Of a DNA stretch of 64,000 nucleotides, positions 43,217-52,044 are shown piece by piece. The notes beneath the pieces were generated by a model. That model was not told the DNA's origin. It made no database searches and was given only the letters and a program-made list of their open reading frames with translations. The DNA lies in contig NZ_CANNGO010000005.1 of assembly GCF_947504215.1 (NCBI RefSeq), positions 248,001 to 312,000 of the forward strand, read 5' to 3'. Each line of letters opens with the position of its first letter. Within the stretch, counting starts at the first letter, position 1. A program made the translations under genes and the position numbers. Source of the DNA: an uncultured Ruegeria sp. Lineage in GTDB: Bacteria; Pseudomonadota; Alphaproteobacteria; Rhodobacterales; Rhodobacteraceae.

Positions 43217-44125
43217 ATGAATTGGAAGTCGGAAATTAAGGCAGCGGGCGATCGCATTGCTGGATACGCGCAGGTGACACCGGTCATGAAAAGCGACATC
43301 CCCGGATACCCGATTGAAATGAAGCTGGAACATTTGCAGCACACCGGCAGCTTCAAAGCGCGTGGGGCTTTCAACACGTTGCTCAGTTCTGATGTGCCAA
43401 GCGCAGGTGTGGTGGCCGCGTCGGGCGGCAATCATGGCGCAGCGGCAGCCTACGCCGCCCGCGCCTTGGGATATCCGGCGAAAATTTTCGTGCCAGAGCT
43501 GGCAGGCCCATCCAAAATTGCGCTGATTGAACAGACTGGCGCGGACCTGAGCGTGGTTTCTGGCGAGTATGCCAACGCTCTGACAACGGCGCGCGCGCAT
43601 GAAAAAGAAACCGGAGCCATGCAGATCCACGCCTATGACGCACCAGCAACAGTGGCTGGGCAAGGCACCTGTTTTGCAGAATGGGACGCGCAGGGTTTAC
43701 GGGCCGATACAGTCCTGATCGCTGTTGGCGGCGGCCTGATTGCCGGGGCACTGGCCTGGTTTCAGGGTGCGCGCAAAGTGGTCGCGGTCGAACCCGAAAC
43801 CTCATGCGCTTTGAATGCCGCGCTAAAGGCCAACAAGCCGGTGGATGTTACCGTCTCAGGCATTGCGGCCAACGCGCTGGGCGCCCGCCAGATCGGGCAG
43901 ATCTGCTTCGGGCTGGCGCAGGATGTAACCTCGGTGCTTGTGCCGGACGCCGCGATTTCCAAGGCCCAAAAGGCATTGTGGCAATCCCATCGGCTTCTGG
44001 TCGAACCGGCCGGGGCGACCGCGCTGGCCGCTTTGACGTCGGGGCGGTATCAGCCGGAGCCGGGTGAACGGGTGGCGGTTTTGATCTGTGGCGGGAATGT
44101 TGCTCCGGATCCGTTTGCGTCCTAG
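43217..44125 (+). CDS. Threonine/serine dehydratase family protein
   Basis: A 302-residue fold-type II PLP enzyme without an ACT domain: the PLP Lys is in TGSFKARGAFNTLL, the phosphate loop in IAVGGGLIAGALAWF, with ASGGNHGAAAAYAARALGYP between. This is the catabolic threonine dehydratase / serine racemase-like size class. The ATG at 43217 has GGAAAGACAAG upstream; the frame to 43064 overlaps the promoter of the divergent LOG-like gene. Exact substrate not determined. Confidence 0.88.
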   Translation: MNWKSEIKAAGDRIAGYAQVTPVMKSDIPGYPIEMKLEHLQHTGSFKARGAFNTLLSSDVPSAGVVAASGGNHGAAAAYAARALGYPAKIFVPELAGPSKIALIEQTGADLSVVSGEYANALTTARAHEKETGAMQIHAYDAPATVAGQGTCFAEWDAQGLRADTVLIAVGGGLIAGALAWFQGARKVVAVEPETSCALNAALKANKPVDVTVSGIAANALGARQIGQICFGLAQDVTSVLVPDAAISKAQKALWQSHRLLVEPAGATALAALTSGRYQPEPGERVAVLICGGNVAPDPFAS

Positions 44126-44276
44126 TCAGACTGTCTTGTGAAACTCAGGTTTCTGCCATGGTTCGCGGATTGATCGGGCGCTGACGCAATTTGGTTCACC
44201 TACGTCGCATTGCGCCATGGGCCATGCTTGCGTATAGGCCAAACCAACGTGAACAGATTCTGCAGGGAGTACCCCC

Positions 44277-45104
44277 ATGTCCAACGCACAATTGGAAGCC
44301 GCGATTGAAGCCGCCTGGGAGGCACGTGACACGATCACCCCAGCCACCACAGGTGAGCAGCGCGAGGCGATCGAGGACACTCTGAACGCGCTGGACAGTG
44401 GCGCATTGCGTGTGGCCGAAAAGCAAAGTGATGGCAGCTGGCATGTGAACCAGTGGGCCAAGAAGGCGGTTTTACTGGGCTTCCGCATCAAGGACATGGA
44501 AGTCCAAACTGGCGGTCCGCAGGACGGTGGTTGGTGGGATAAGGTGGACAGCAAGTTCGCCGGTTGGGGTGAAAACCAATGGCGCGCTGCCGGTTTCCGG
44601 GCCGTGCCGAACTGCATTGTCCGTAAATCCGCGTATGTGGCGCCGGGCGTCGTTCTGATGCCGTCCTTCGTTAATCTGGGCGCCTATGTCGACGAAGGCA
44701 CCATGGTCGACACCTGGGCAACCGTCGGGTCCTGTGCGCAGATCGGCAAAAACGTACACCTGTCGGGCGGTGTCGGCATTGGCGGTGTGCTAGAGCCGAT
44801 GCAGGCAGGCCCAACCATTATCGAGGACAACTGCTTTATTGGCGCACGTTCCGAAGTTGTCGAAGGCTGCATCGTCCGCGAAGGCTCGGTTCTGGGGATG
44901 GGCGTCTACATTGGCCAATCCACAAAGATCGTGGATCGCGAAACCGGCGAGGTTACATACGGTGAAGTGCCGCCTTACTCGGTTGTTGTGTCGGGGTCGA
45001 TGCCATCCAAGAACAACATCAGCCTGTATTGCGCTGTTATCGTGAAGCGGGTCGACGAAAAGACCCGGTCAAAAACTGGCATCAACGAGCTGTTGCGCGA
45101 CTGA
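44277..45104 (+). CDS. dapD: Tetrahydrodipicolinate N-succinyltransferase
   Basis: A 275-residue DapD of the lysine/diaminopimelate succinylase pathway. The left-handed beta-helix hexapeptide region includes [60 protein letters not shown] and [10 protein letters not shown]. The N-terminal helical domain has [25 protein letters not shown] precedes the ATG. A terminator follows. It shows that lysine is made by the DAP route. Confidence 0.97.
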   Translation: MSNAQLEAAIEAAWEARDTITPATTGEQREAIEDTLNALDSGALRVAEKQSDGSWHVNQWAKKAVLLGFRIKDMEVQTGGPQDGGWWDKVDSKFAGWGENQWRAAGFRAVPNCIVRKSAYVAPGVVLMPSFVNLGAYVDEGTMVDTWATVGSCAQIGKNVHLSGGVGIGGVLEPMQAGPTIIEDNCFIGARSEVVEGCIVREGSVLGMGVYIGQSTKIVDRETGEVTYGEVPPYSVVVSGSMPSKNNISLYCAVIVKRVDEKTRSKTGINELLRD

Positions 45105-45131
45105 TCCGATCACAGTGTCTCGGAATTGAAG

Positions 45132-45164
45132 CAGGTCGCTGCGGCAGTCGCTGCGACCTTTTTT
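45132..45164 (+). terminator. Terminator after dapD
   Basis: AGGTCGC (45133-45139) pairs with GCGACCT (45153-45159) around a 13-base loop, followed by six T (45159-45164). Confidence 0.88.
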
Positions 45165-45365
45165 CTGCGACGCCAAAGTGCAAAGCTTAACAGAGTCTAA
45201 GTAGAAACTACCCATTCTTTGTCTGCAGTGCAGGCCAAACCTGCCACTACTTTAGATCAGATCGATGTCTGCAGTTGTGTTTAGCCGGTGCTCCCCGCAG
45301 AACACCTCTTCGTCTTCTTTTCCAGATGGGCTATCTCCCTTTTCGGTGAGCTCAGGAAGAAACTG

Positions 45366-45668
45366 ATGGTCAAGCGCAAAACTGGGGACAAGCTGGGTGA
45401 CATCCGTCGCGCAACCATAGCGGAGGTCGTGGAATGTAGGTCTTCGGCTGCTTCCGTGATCGCTATTGCCAAACGCGCAGGGCTGGCTGTCGGAACTGTG
45501 TACCGCTACTATGAGAACAAGGAACAGCTCCTTCGTGCCGTCTATCTTGCGGTCAAAACGGAGCTCCACAATGCAATGATGACCGCTGCGGCAGAGGCAT
45601 CAGGATCTAAGGCAAAAATTCGATCCATGTGGTTCGCTGTGCTGGCGCGCCATAAAGGCTTGATCTAA
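45366..45668 (+). CDS. Truncated TetR-family regulator
   Basis: Only 100 residues: the N-terminal TetR HTH (IAIAKRAGLAVGTVYRYYEN, then KEQLLRAVY) and the start of the ligand domain, then a stop after RHKGLI. Normal TetR proteins are about 190-210 residues. The next gene starts 48 bases on, so most of the effector domain is missing. It may still bind DNA. Two AATGA-N8-TCATT palindromes at 45674-45691 and 47253-47270 are candidate operators. Confidence 0.7.
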   Translation: MVKRKTGDKLGDIRRATIAEVVECRSSAASVIAIAKRAGLAVGTVYRYYENKEQLLRAVYLAVKTELHNAMMTAAAEASGSKAKIRSMWFAVLARHKGLI

Positions 45669-45673
45669 CGTAA

Positions 45674-45691
45674 AATGAGCAATCAGTCATT
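45674..45691. promoter_or_regulatory. Candidate TetR operator (AATGA-N8-TCATT)
   Basis: AATGA (45674-45678), 8 bases, TCATT (45687-45691), extended by two matching bases on each side. It lies 24 bases before the ATG of the NTF2-like gene and directly after the truncated TetR gene. The same half-sites and spacing recur at 47253-47270. Confidence 0.55.
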
Positions 45692-45715
45692 TTAGAAACT
45701 ATCAATAGGTCCGCC

Positions 45716-46639
45716 ATGCGTCGCTCGTCCATCCTTCTTTCGGCCACCATTCTAGCAACTTCTGCCACTCAGGGGGTCGCTCAGATGACGGAAGATGAGA
45801 TTCGCCGGGGTTTTCAGGAACATGCTGCACTGGCCCAATACTACCGATGGTATCAGTTCTACGAGCGTGTCGAGGGCGGCGTGTCGAACGCCATCGATAT
45901 TCTCGCCGAAGATGTGGTCGTCACATCTGGTTTGGGGACAGCCAGAGGTCATGACGAATATGCGGCACGTGTGTCACAACTCCCGGATACTTGGAACAAT
46001 GCGCATCACGTGCAGTCGGTCGCTATCGAGCATGGTGATGAGGGGGCTATGACGCTCAACGCTCAGATTACTTACCAGAATCGGGGCATGTTACCGGACG
46101 GTGCGGTGCGGCAGGCTGATCTAAGTTACACCGTCGAAATGGTGCCTGGGGAAACGGTCTTACCGCTACTGTCCAACGTTCTGATTGAGCAGGATGCTGA
46201 AACCGAAGCTGAAGACTTCAAGGATGCTTACGCCACTAACCGGATGCGGAGTCTTGTGCATTACTGGCTTGCGCTTATCGAAGATCCATCACGCAATGCG
46301 GGCCCGGTGCGCGAAATCCTCGCTGACGACTTCTCTTTGAACTTTTCGAGCGGCGCGATCACCGACTTTGACGGCGTTGCTGCGTGGCTGGCAGGACCAG
46401 GCTCCCAGGTGGTCGCGAGTACCCATCTCATCAGCAACTTCCAAGCTGAAGAAACAGCTTCCAACACCTATTCGGTGACAATGGATTTCGACTGGTCAGG
46501 CATCCTTCCCAATGAAACGGTTTTGGTCGCTAAAACTCAACACAGTTGGGTGGTCACAAACGATCCAACCGAGCGGTTCGCACGCATTCAATCCGTCGAT
46601 GTCGAGGTACTTGAAGCTTTCCGCCCTCGAGAAAACTAG
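45716..46639 (+). CDS. Secreted protein with two NTF2/SnoaL-like domains
   Basis: A 307-residue protein with a signal peptide (SSILLSATILATSATQGVAQ). It then contains two similar NTF2-like (SnoaL) units: residues about 30-150 (LAQYYRWYQFYERVEGGVSN, IDILAEDVVVTSG) and 170-300 (SLVHYWLALIEDPSRNAGPV, REILADDFSLNFSSG, HSWVVTNDPTERFARIQSVDV). Each has the long helix followed by a D-D/F-type strand pattern. Catalytic function is unknown. The gene stands between a broken regulator and a broken hydrolase. Confidence 0.7.
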   Translation: MRRSSILLSATILATSATQGVAQMTEDEIRRGFQEHAALAQYYRWYQFYERVEGGVSNAIDILAEDVVVTSGLGTARGHDEYAARVSQLPDTWNNAHHVQSVAIEHGDEGAMTLNAQITYQNRGMLPDGAVRQADLSYTVEMVPGETVLPLLSNVLIEQDAETEAEDFKDAYATNRMRSLVHYWLALIEDPSRNAGPVREILADDFSLNFSSGAITDFDGVAAWLAGPGSQVVASTHLISNFQAEETASNTYSVTMDFDWSGILPNETVLVAKTQHSWVVTNDPTERFARIQSVDVEVLEAFRPREN

Positions 46640-46654
46640 TGTCTTAGAATCGAC

Positions 46655-47255
46655 CGTCGGACCAGGTTGCGGGGGAGGTTGCTGAACAGATTACTGCTGG
46701 TAGTGGCATTGCAGGAAGCCTTTCCCCGTATTTACGGGCACTCAGGAAAGCACGGATTCCATTCGCAACGATATCAGGAACCTCGATTTGCCGAACACGG
46801 CCAGCATTCTCTATCGTGATCAGTTCTGAAATCGAATTCTTCGTCGGTTTCGATGTCTTTTCCGAATCCAGTTTAGGTGGCATGATCGTTAAGCTTGAGC
46901 GTGGCCGCATTCAGCAGAACGAGCTTTTTGACATCGTCGGAGTATTTGATCGCGTAGGCGGAAGACGTGTGGCCGCCTATGGAAATCCCGACAAGGTGGA
47001 ACTCATCCATATCAATTGCGCAGGAACGCAGGCAGGACAGACGAGTGCCTATCTATGGAGTAGTCCCGGCTCGGATTCCGCGTTCCCGCCGAGTCCGGCG
47101 AGGTCCGTTAGAACGAGATGATAGCACTCGGAAAATATCCCGCCAGACTGCAGGAAACTGTTCTTGTCGCCATCCAATCCGTGGACCAGCATGAGGGTTT
47201 CCTTGTCCGATGAGTTTACGCTTTCGAAATAGTTAACCTCGTAGCTGTTCAGAAT
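46655..47255 (-). pseudogene. Decayed alpha/beta-hydrolase gene
   Basis: Translation of the minus strand gives three pieces of one hydrolase in different frames. First, from about 47255: ETLMLVHGLDGDKNSF (oxyanion HG motif), stopped by TAG at 47051-47049. Second, from 47010: MDEFHLVGISIGGHTSS (nucleophile elbow GxSxGG) and DDVKKLVLLNAATLK, stopped by TAA at 46874. Third, from about 46840: IENAGRVRQIEVPDIVANGI (C-terminal His region; the His position reads Arg). At least two frameshifts and two stops make it non-functional. No ATG start remains. A palindrome overlaps its 5' end. Confidence 0.75.
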
Positions 47256-47270
47256 GAATGATCATTCATT
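47253..47270. promoter_or_regulatory. 18-bp perfect palindrome, TetR-type operator
   Basis: AATGAATGATCATTCATT is a perfect 18-bp palindrome at the 5' edge of the hydrolase pseudogene. It contains AATGA-N8-TCATT, identical in half-sites and spacing to the site at 45674-45691. The 130 bases that follow up to 47400 show nothing further. Confidence 0.65.
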
Positions 47271-47400
47271 ATACAGGCCGAGGAGAGCGAGACCAACCTA
47301 GGCTGATCGAGCCGCCAATAACCATCAGAAATTGTGCTACCAAGTGACTGAGAAGGCCAAAATCGAAGTAGATCAGTCACGAGTTGGACGGCAGCATACT

Positions 47401-47772
47401 TTAGAGCAGACGCGGCGCAGCTTTATCGCGTTCATCAGACTCAAGCGCAAGAATGTCGGCGGCGGGTAGCTGAGAAAGCTGGACGCGCTCCTCGACCGGA
47501 ATGAGCCCTCTCATCTGTAAATCAAGGTATCGCAGGCAGCACACGCGCAAGAAGGATGTGAAGTTACCAACGTCATGCCCGGCATCCAGGCTTTCATTGT
47601 AGAGACGATGCAGCAATTGCGGAACGCTGAGATCATCTCGCTCGCCAATCGTTTCCAGCGTCCGCCAGAAGAGTTCTTCCATGCGGACGCTTGTGACCAT
47701 CCCATCCATACGGAACGAGCGGGTATGAGACGCCCAAAGTGCCGGATCAGCATCGATAAAGAGTTGGCACAT
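47401..47772 (-). CDS. Ribbon-helix-helix domain protein
   Basis: A 123-residue protein with an RHH_4-type domain: SFRMDGMVTSVRMEELFWRT followed by LETIGERDDLSVPQLLHRLY, and a C-terminal helical tail (FTSFLRVCCLRYLDLQMRG). RHH_4 proteins are small DNA-binding-like proteins, widely found in alphaproteobacteria; targets are unknown. It is the last gene of a minus-strand trio, 14 bases after the muconolactone-isomerase-like gene. Confidence 0.8.
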   Translation of the reverse strand: MCQLFIDADPALWASHTRSFRMDGMVTSVRMEELFWRTLETIGERDDLSVPQLLHRLYNESLDAGHDVGNFTSFLRVCCLRYLDLQMRGLIPVEERVQLSQLPAADILALESDERDKAAPRLL

Positions 47773-47786
47773 TTCGACGTCTCCTA

Positions 47787-48107
47787 TTAGGCAGCTCGGC
47801 CGATCCGGCTTTTAACATCAGCTGCAAAGTCTTCATAACGGCGCAGAGATTTGACCTCGACCTGCACATGATGACCCATCTTCTGCATGATAGGCAAATC
47901 GAACAGAATGCGGTCGAGGACATCGGGGTTCTCAACTTCAACGATAGCGACAACTTTGCGCTCCCCGACAACTTTCCAAAGGTCTTTGACAACGCCCGCA
48001 TCTTTTGCGCCAAGAGCTGCCTCAGCTTCCTCCTCCCAGACGCCAAGCAGGCCTTGTTGCGCCATCGTTGAATCGTACTCAACAGTAAAATCGAGCTTAT
48101 AAAGCAT
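47787..48107 (-). CDS. Muconolactone delta-isomerase-like protein
   Basis: A 106-residue ferredoxin-like fold protein of the muconolactone isomerase type: MLYKLDFTVEYDSTMAQQG, LWKVVGERKVVAIVEVENPD and LFDLPIMQKMGHHVQVEVKS. CatC isomerises muconolactone in the catechol branch, but no other beta-ketoadipate gene is near, so another role in the same fold family is likely. GGGAGGAAACC precedes the ATG. Confidence 0.75.
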   Translation of the reverse strand: MLYKLDFTVEYDSTMAQQGLLGVWEEEAEAALGAKDAGVVKDLWKVVGERKVVAIVEVENPDVLDRILFDLPIMQKMGHHVQVEVKSLRRYEDFAADVKSRIGRAA

Positions 48108-48135
48108 GGTTTCCTCCCTTTATGCTTCTGTGGTC

Positions 48136-48531
48136 TTAGGCAAAGCGACCACCCTTCTCGATGACCTCGATCTGATAACCGTCGGGATCGTTCACAAAAA
48201 AGAAACGCGCGACACGATCTCCACCGGGACAAAAGTCGACGATGTCTTTTGGTGTTGCTCCAGCGGTTTCAGTCTTGGCCCTGGCGGCCTCAAGATCATC
48301 AACAACGATCGCCAGATGACCGTATCCATCCCCAATGTCGTAAGGTGTGTCGCGCTCTTTGTTGACGGTCAGTTCGATTTCGAAGTTGGCGGTGGGCAAC
48401 GCCATGTAGATCAACGTGAACTTCTCAAAGTCCAGGCGGTCGACAATCTCTAAATCGAAGGCCCTCTGATAGAACGAGACGGATGTATCCTCGTTGATCA
48501 CGCGGATCATGGAATGCGCAAGTTTGGTCAT
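48136..48531 (-). CDS. VOC-family lyase (glyoxalase I-like)
   Basis: A 131-residue vicinal-oxygen-chelate protein of the lactoylglutathione lyase type: HSMIRVINEDTSVSFYQRAF, metal ligands in HSMIRV and FEIELT, GYGHLAIVVDDLEAA and the final Glu in DGYQIEVIEKG. GGAGGAGCC precedes the ATG. It heads a trio with the isomerase-like and RHH genes, 28 bases before the former. Confidence 0.85.
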   Translation of the reverse strand: MTKLAHSMIRVINEDTSVSFYQRAFDLEIVDRLDFEKFTLIYMALPTANFEIELTVNKERDTPYDIGDGYGHLAIVVDDLEAARAKTETAGATPKDIVDFCPGGDRVARFFFVNDPDGYQIEVIEKGGRFA

Positions 48532-48851
48532 GGCTCCTCCTATCGAATGCTCCTAGCATTTGTTTACGAGGAGGTGGTATTAGGGGGCTACTACTTGCGG
48601 AATTTCTAGATTGGCGAAACGGACTTTCGTTGCAGCGTCTTTCCGGGCAGGAGAGTTGTCGTCGTTTCGTATTCGTTGCTGAAGTTTGTGGTCTGTGTAA
48701 GTCAGAAAGAACACACGCTTCGCTGAATGGCGGATCATAGAAATCCTGTTCGGCTTTTGTTTCCAGAAAACTCAAATTTGGGATTAGAGGTCTTGGGATG
48801 GACGGCAAAAACCGTCTGTGATCCTATGCGGTCGCAAATAATGGGCAGTCC
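48532..48851. other. 320-base divergent intergenic region
   Basis: This gap separates the VOC gene and dctB, divergently transcribed, and should hold both promoters. I see no ORF with a credible start, no clear sigma-54 box and no strong palindrome other than a small hairpin, ACGG-CAAAAA-CCGT, at about 48802-48815. Confidence 0.5.
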
Positions 48852-50582
48852 ATGCGATCAATGCCGTACATTGTTGGTTTTTTTGGGGCCGCTGTCGCCA
48901 GCGTTGGCCTCTATCTGATGTCCTATCAGTATTTTCTTTCAGAAGAACACTCCAAGGTTCAGGGGCGGTTGTCTCTGTACCAAAGCTCGGTCAAGGCCGA
49001 GTTGGAGCGGTTTTCCCACCTCACATATGTGCTGTCAAAAGACCCCTTTGTCATCGGAACAGCCGAAGGAGACGGCACAGGAACGTTGAACCGGCGCCTC
49101 GAGGATTTCGCGGCGCAGGCAGGTCTGGATGCGATTTACCTAATGGATAAAAACGGTATCACCATTTCCGCATCGAATTACCGCGATGTCGGAAGCTTTG
49201 TGGGTCAAAACTACGCTTTCCGCCCGTACTTTCAGAACGCCCTCTCGGGTGAGCAAGGGCAGTTTTATGCAATTGGAGCGACGACCGGTCTGCCGGGATA
49301 CTTTATTGCCAATGTGGTACTCGACGACGCGGCCGCGCCTACCGGTGTCATTGCGATCAAGATTGATTTTTCGGGTCTTCAGGAAAGTTGGAGAAATTCT
49401 GGTGAGCAGGTCCTGCTGGCAAACGAGGACGGAGTTGTTCTTTTGTCCTCTGATCCGGATTGGCAGTACCGTGTGTTGAATCCGCTTTCTGATCAACAAC
49501 AGGAAAGGATCAGACAGGCTCGGCAGTTTACAGGTCATAAGCTTGATCCGTTGGACTGGATCGAGTTGCCGGGAAACCAAGCCAGGATTTCAGGGGCGAA
49601 ACGTCTTCATCTGGCCGCAACCGACCTACCGCATGGTTGGTCGCTTCATTATTTTGCAAGTGACGACCGGGCGGTCGCGCGAAGCTGGCTCGTCACCGCT
49701 CTCTTCGTCCTCCTTGCAGGTGTGGCGTTCATCTTCCTGCAAATACAACGAACGCGCCGCGTCGGGGCTGCGTTGGCAAGATCTGAGCAGGAAGAGGCAC
49801 AGCTGCGTCAGGCAAACGAGCGGCTTGCAATCGAAATCGACGACCGGAAGACTGCGGAACGACGCCTCAAGCGCACACAAGGCGAGTTGGAGCGCGCAAG
49901 TCGGCTGGCTGCTTTGGGGCAACTCTCTGCGTCTGTCACGCACGAACTGGGTCAACCCATTGCTGCCATGCGTAACCATCTGGTGGCAGCTGAGATCGGC
50001 ACATCTGGCCAAGCCTCGCTAGCGCAGAAAGTCGGCAGCCTTGTAGATCGCATGGAGGGCATAACACGCCAGTTGCGGTTCTTCGCTCGTTCGGAAAACG
50101 AACCGTTCGATAACGTCGATCTGTGCAACTCTGTGCGCGCCGCCCTGGCCCTGGTCGATCCGAATATTGAGCAGGCAAAAGTGGAAGTTTCGCTGGATGT
50201 ACCAGCCAATCCAGTTCTGATCCGAGGAATTGCTTTACGTGTCGAACAGGTGATAACCAACTTGTTGCGAAATGCCATGGACGCAACAGACGAAACGAGC
50301 GCGCCTGAAATTCGAATAGCCGTCACAGTTTCCGAAGACCAAGCCACACTTGAAATTCAAGACAATGGTCACGGCTTAGGGGAGGCGACACTGGCCGAGT
50401 TGCAAGAACCATTTGTAACCACAAGGGAGAGCGGCCGCGGCATGGGTTTGGGGTTGGCCATTTCCGCCAGCATTGTCAAAGATCACGATGGCACAATGAC
50501 GGCCCGAAACCGGAGTGGCGGTGGAACGGTATTCTGTGTCACCTTCCCGATAGCGTCACGACCTGAAGAAGCGAACGAATGA
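48852..50582 (+). CDS. dctB: Sensor histidine kinase DctB-like
   Basis: A 576-residue membrane kinase. TM1 is at about residues 5-27 (YIVGFFGAAVASVGLYLMS). A periplasmic double-Cache sensor follows to about residue 275. TM2 is at 279-300 (WLVTALFVLLAGVAFIFLQI). A coiled coil then leads to the H-box (SASVTHELGQPIAAMRNHL), N-box (NLLRNAMDATDE), G1 (DNGHGLGEA) and G2 (GRGMGLGLAISAS). DctB kinases sense C4-dicarboxylates. Its stop overlaps the dctD start by 4 bases. The adjacent TRAP genes are the probable target. Confidence 0.92.
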   Translation: MRSMPYIVGFFGAAVASVGLYLMSYQYFLSEEHSKVQGRLSLYQSSVKAELERFSHLTYVLSKDPFVIGTAEGDGTGTLNRRLEDFAAQAGLDAIYLMDKNGITISASNYRDVGSFVGQNYAFRPYFQNALSGEQGQFYAIGATTGLPGYFIANVVLDDAAAPTGVIAIKIDFSGLQESWRNSGEQVLLANEDGVVLLSSDPDWQYRVLNPLSDQQQERIRQARQFTGHKLDPLDWIELPGNQARISGAKRLHLAATDLPHGWSLHYFASDDRAVARSWLVTALFVLLAGVAFIFLQIQRTRRVGAALARSEQEEAQLRQANERLAIEIDDRKTAERRLKRTQGELERASRLAALGQLSASVTHELGQPIAAMRNHLVAAEIGTSGQASLAQKVGSLVDRMEGITRQLRFFARSENEPFDNVDLCNSVRAALALVDPNIEQAKVEVSLDVPANPVLIRGIALRVEQVITNLLRNAMDATDETSAPEIRIAVTVSEDQATLEIQDNGHGLGEATLAELQEPFVTTRESGRGMGLGLAISASIVKDHDGTMTARNRSGGGTVFCVTFPIASRPEEANE

Positions 50583-51919
50583 CTCAACAGCAACCCTTCA
50601 AAGTGTTGATCGTCGACGATGATAAATCGATGCGACAATCCCTTATTGAGTTGCTCGAAGCCACAGGGTGGCGCGTCAGCGCCGTGTCGCGCGCGACTCA
50701 GGTGGCGGAATATCTGACCGGTGCCACGCCGGATGTAATCCTTTCGGATGTGCGGATGCCAGGTATGTCAGGTCTTGAACTACTGGCCAGCCTGGATAAA
50801 CAGATCGCGCCGCCGGTTGTGATTATCTCGGCGCATGGCGACATCCCGATGGCAGTGCAAGCCATTCAGGATGGGGCATATGGGTTCATCGAAAAACCCT
50901 ATGAGCCGCGCCGTCTGCTGACGGTGCTGACACACGCGGCTGAGCAAAGCCGTATGCGGAAAAGCAACGCGCGGCTGAAGGACAGGCTGCTAAAACTGTC
51001 CGGACTGGACCGCATTTTGCTTGGCCGAACCGATACGATTACAGCGTTGCGGCAAGAGGTTCTCGATCTTGCGGACACCTCTGTTGCGGTCCTTTTGCAA
51101 GGCGATACAGGGACCGGAAAGGAGCTGGTAGCCCATGCCTTACATGATTTGGGTGGTTCGCCCGATGCACCGTTTCTTGCTCTGAACTGTGCAGCTTTAT
51201 CCACCGATACGTTCGAAGCCGAAATGTTTGGGGTCGCGGGGGCATCTCACGGAAGGCTGGTGGCGGCATCGGGTGGAACCTTGTTTCTGGATGAAATTTG
51301 CTCGTGTCCACTCGTGGTTCAGGCCAAGCTGCTAAGGGTAATCGAAGATCAGCAGGTGTTGCCGGTAGGTGCTGTCTCGCCGTTGCCGGTAAGCTTCAGG
51401 GTCGTGTCAGCGACTAACGAAGATGTCGTACAGGCAGCCGAGGAAGGCCGCCTGCGTCAGGACCTTTTGTTTCGATTGAACACGGTCGTATTGACTTTGC
51501 CTCCGTTGCGGCAAAGACGGGATGATCTGGTTCTTTTGGCAACGCATTTTCTGAACGAATACGCTCAGGTTTACGAGATCGATGCGCCAGAGCTCAATCA
51601 GGACGATCTCGCCGCTTTGCTTGCACATGACTGGCCCGGCAATGTGCGTGAATTGCGCCATGTCTGCGAACGGCGCATTTTGGCGGCCCGACGCGGAGGA
51701 GGGTCGGTGGCGCAGGCTATCCAAAGCGATCAGCACTTTGACGATGTGCCGGATACGCTGCGCGAAGCGGTTGCTGCTTTCGAACGCGAGCTCATTGGCA
51801 AAGCCATAAAGGCGCACAAAGGCCGTATGGATGCCGCCGCCGAAGCGCTTGGAATCGGACGACGTACTCTCAACGAAAAGATCGTCAAACTTGGTCTCGA
51901 TAAAGAGACCTTGCTTTAA
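50579..51919 (+). CDS. dctD: NtrC-type response regulator DctD-like, without GAFTGA
   Basis: A 446-residue regulator. The receiver domain has DDDKSMRQ, phospho-Asp in VILSDVRMPGMSG, and Lys in FIEKPYEP. The AAA+ domain has Walker A GDTGTGKELVA, Walker B GGTLFLDEI and an arginine finger in RQDLLFRLNTV. The C-terminal Fis-type HTH is MDAAAEALGIGRRTLNEKI. The sigma-54 contact loop between FG and GGTLFLDE is about eight residues short and lacks GAFTGA (reads VAGASHGRLVAAS). So it probably does not activate sigma-54 in the normal way, as for the Rhodobacter NtrC. Confidence 0.9.
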   Translation: MTQQQPFKVLIVDDDKSMRQSLIELLEATGWRVSAVSRATQVAEYLTGATPDVILSDVRMPGMSGLELLASLDKQIAPPVVIISAHGDIPMAVQAIQDGAYGFIEKPYEPRRLLTVLTHAAEQSRMRKSNARLKDRLLKLSGLDRILLGRTDTITALRQEVLDLADTSVAVLLQGDTGTGKELVAHALHDLGGSPDAPFLALNCAALSTDTFEAEMFGVAGASHGRLVAASGGTLFLDEICSCPLVVQAKLLRVIEDQQVLPVGAVSPLPVSFRVVSATNEDVVQAAEEGRLRQDLLFRLNTVVLTLPPLRQRRDDLVLLATHFLNEYAQVYEIDAPELNQDDLAALLAHDWPGNVRELRHVCERRILAARRGGGSVAQAIQSDQHFDDVPDTLREAVAAFERELIGKAIKAHKGRMDAAAEALGIGRRTLNEKIVKLGLDKETLL

Positions 51920-51930
51920 GCGATACAGCC

Positions 51931-51946
51931 CTGCGGAAATCCGCAG
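51931..51946. promoter_or_regulatory. Inverted repeat upstream of TRAP genes, possible DctD site
   Basis: CTGCGG-AAAT-CCGCAG is a perfect 6-bp inverted repeat, just after the dctD stop and 99 bases before the dctP ATG. It is not followed by a T-run, so it is more likely a DNA-binding site than a terminator. Confidence 0.5.
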
Positions 51947-52044
51947 AGTACGTGGAACATGACCCGCATTTTCCTTCATAGTCAGCAAGCGTCGCATTCT
52001 GAATACTCCGCCCAAACGAATTGCGTGATCTGGGAGGAGCCACT

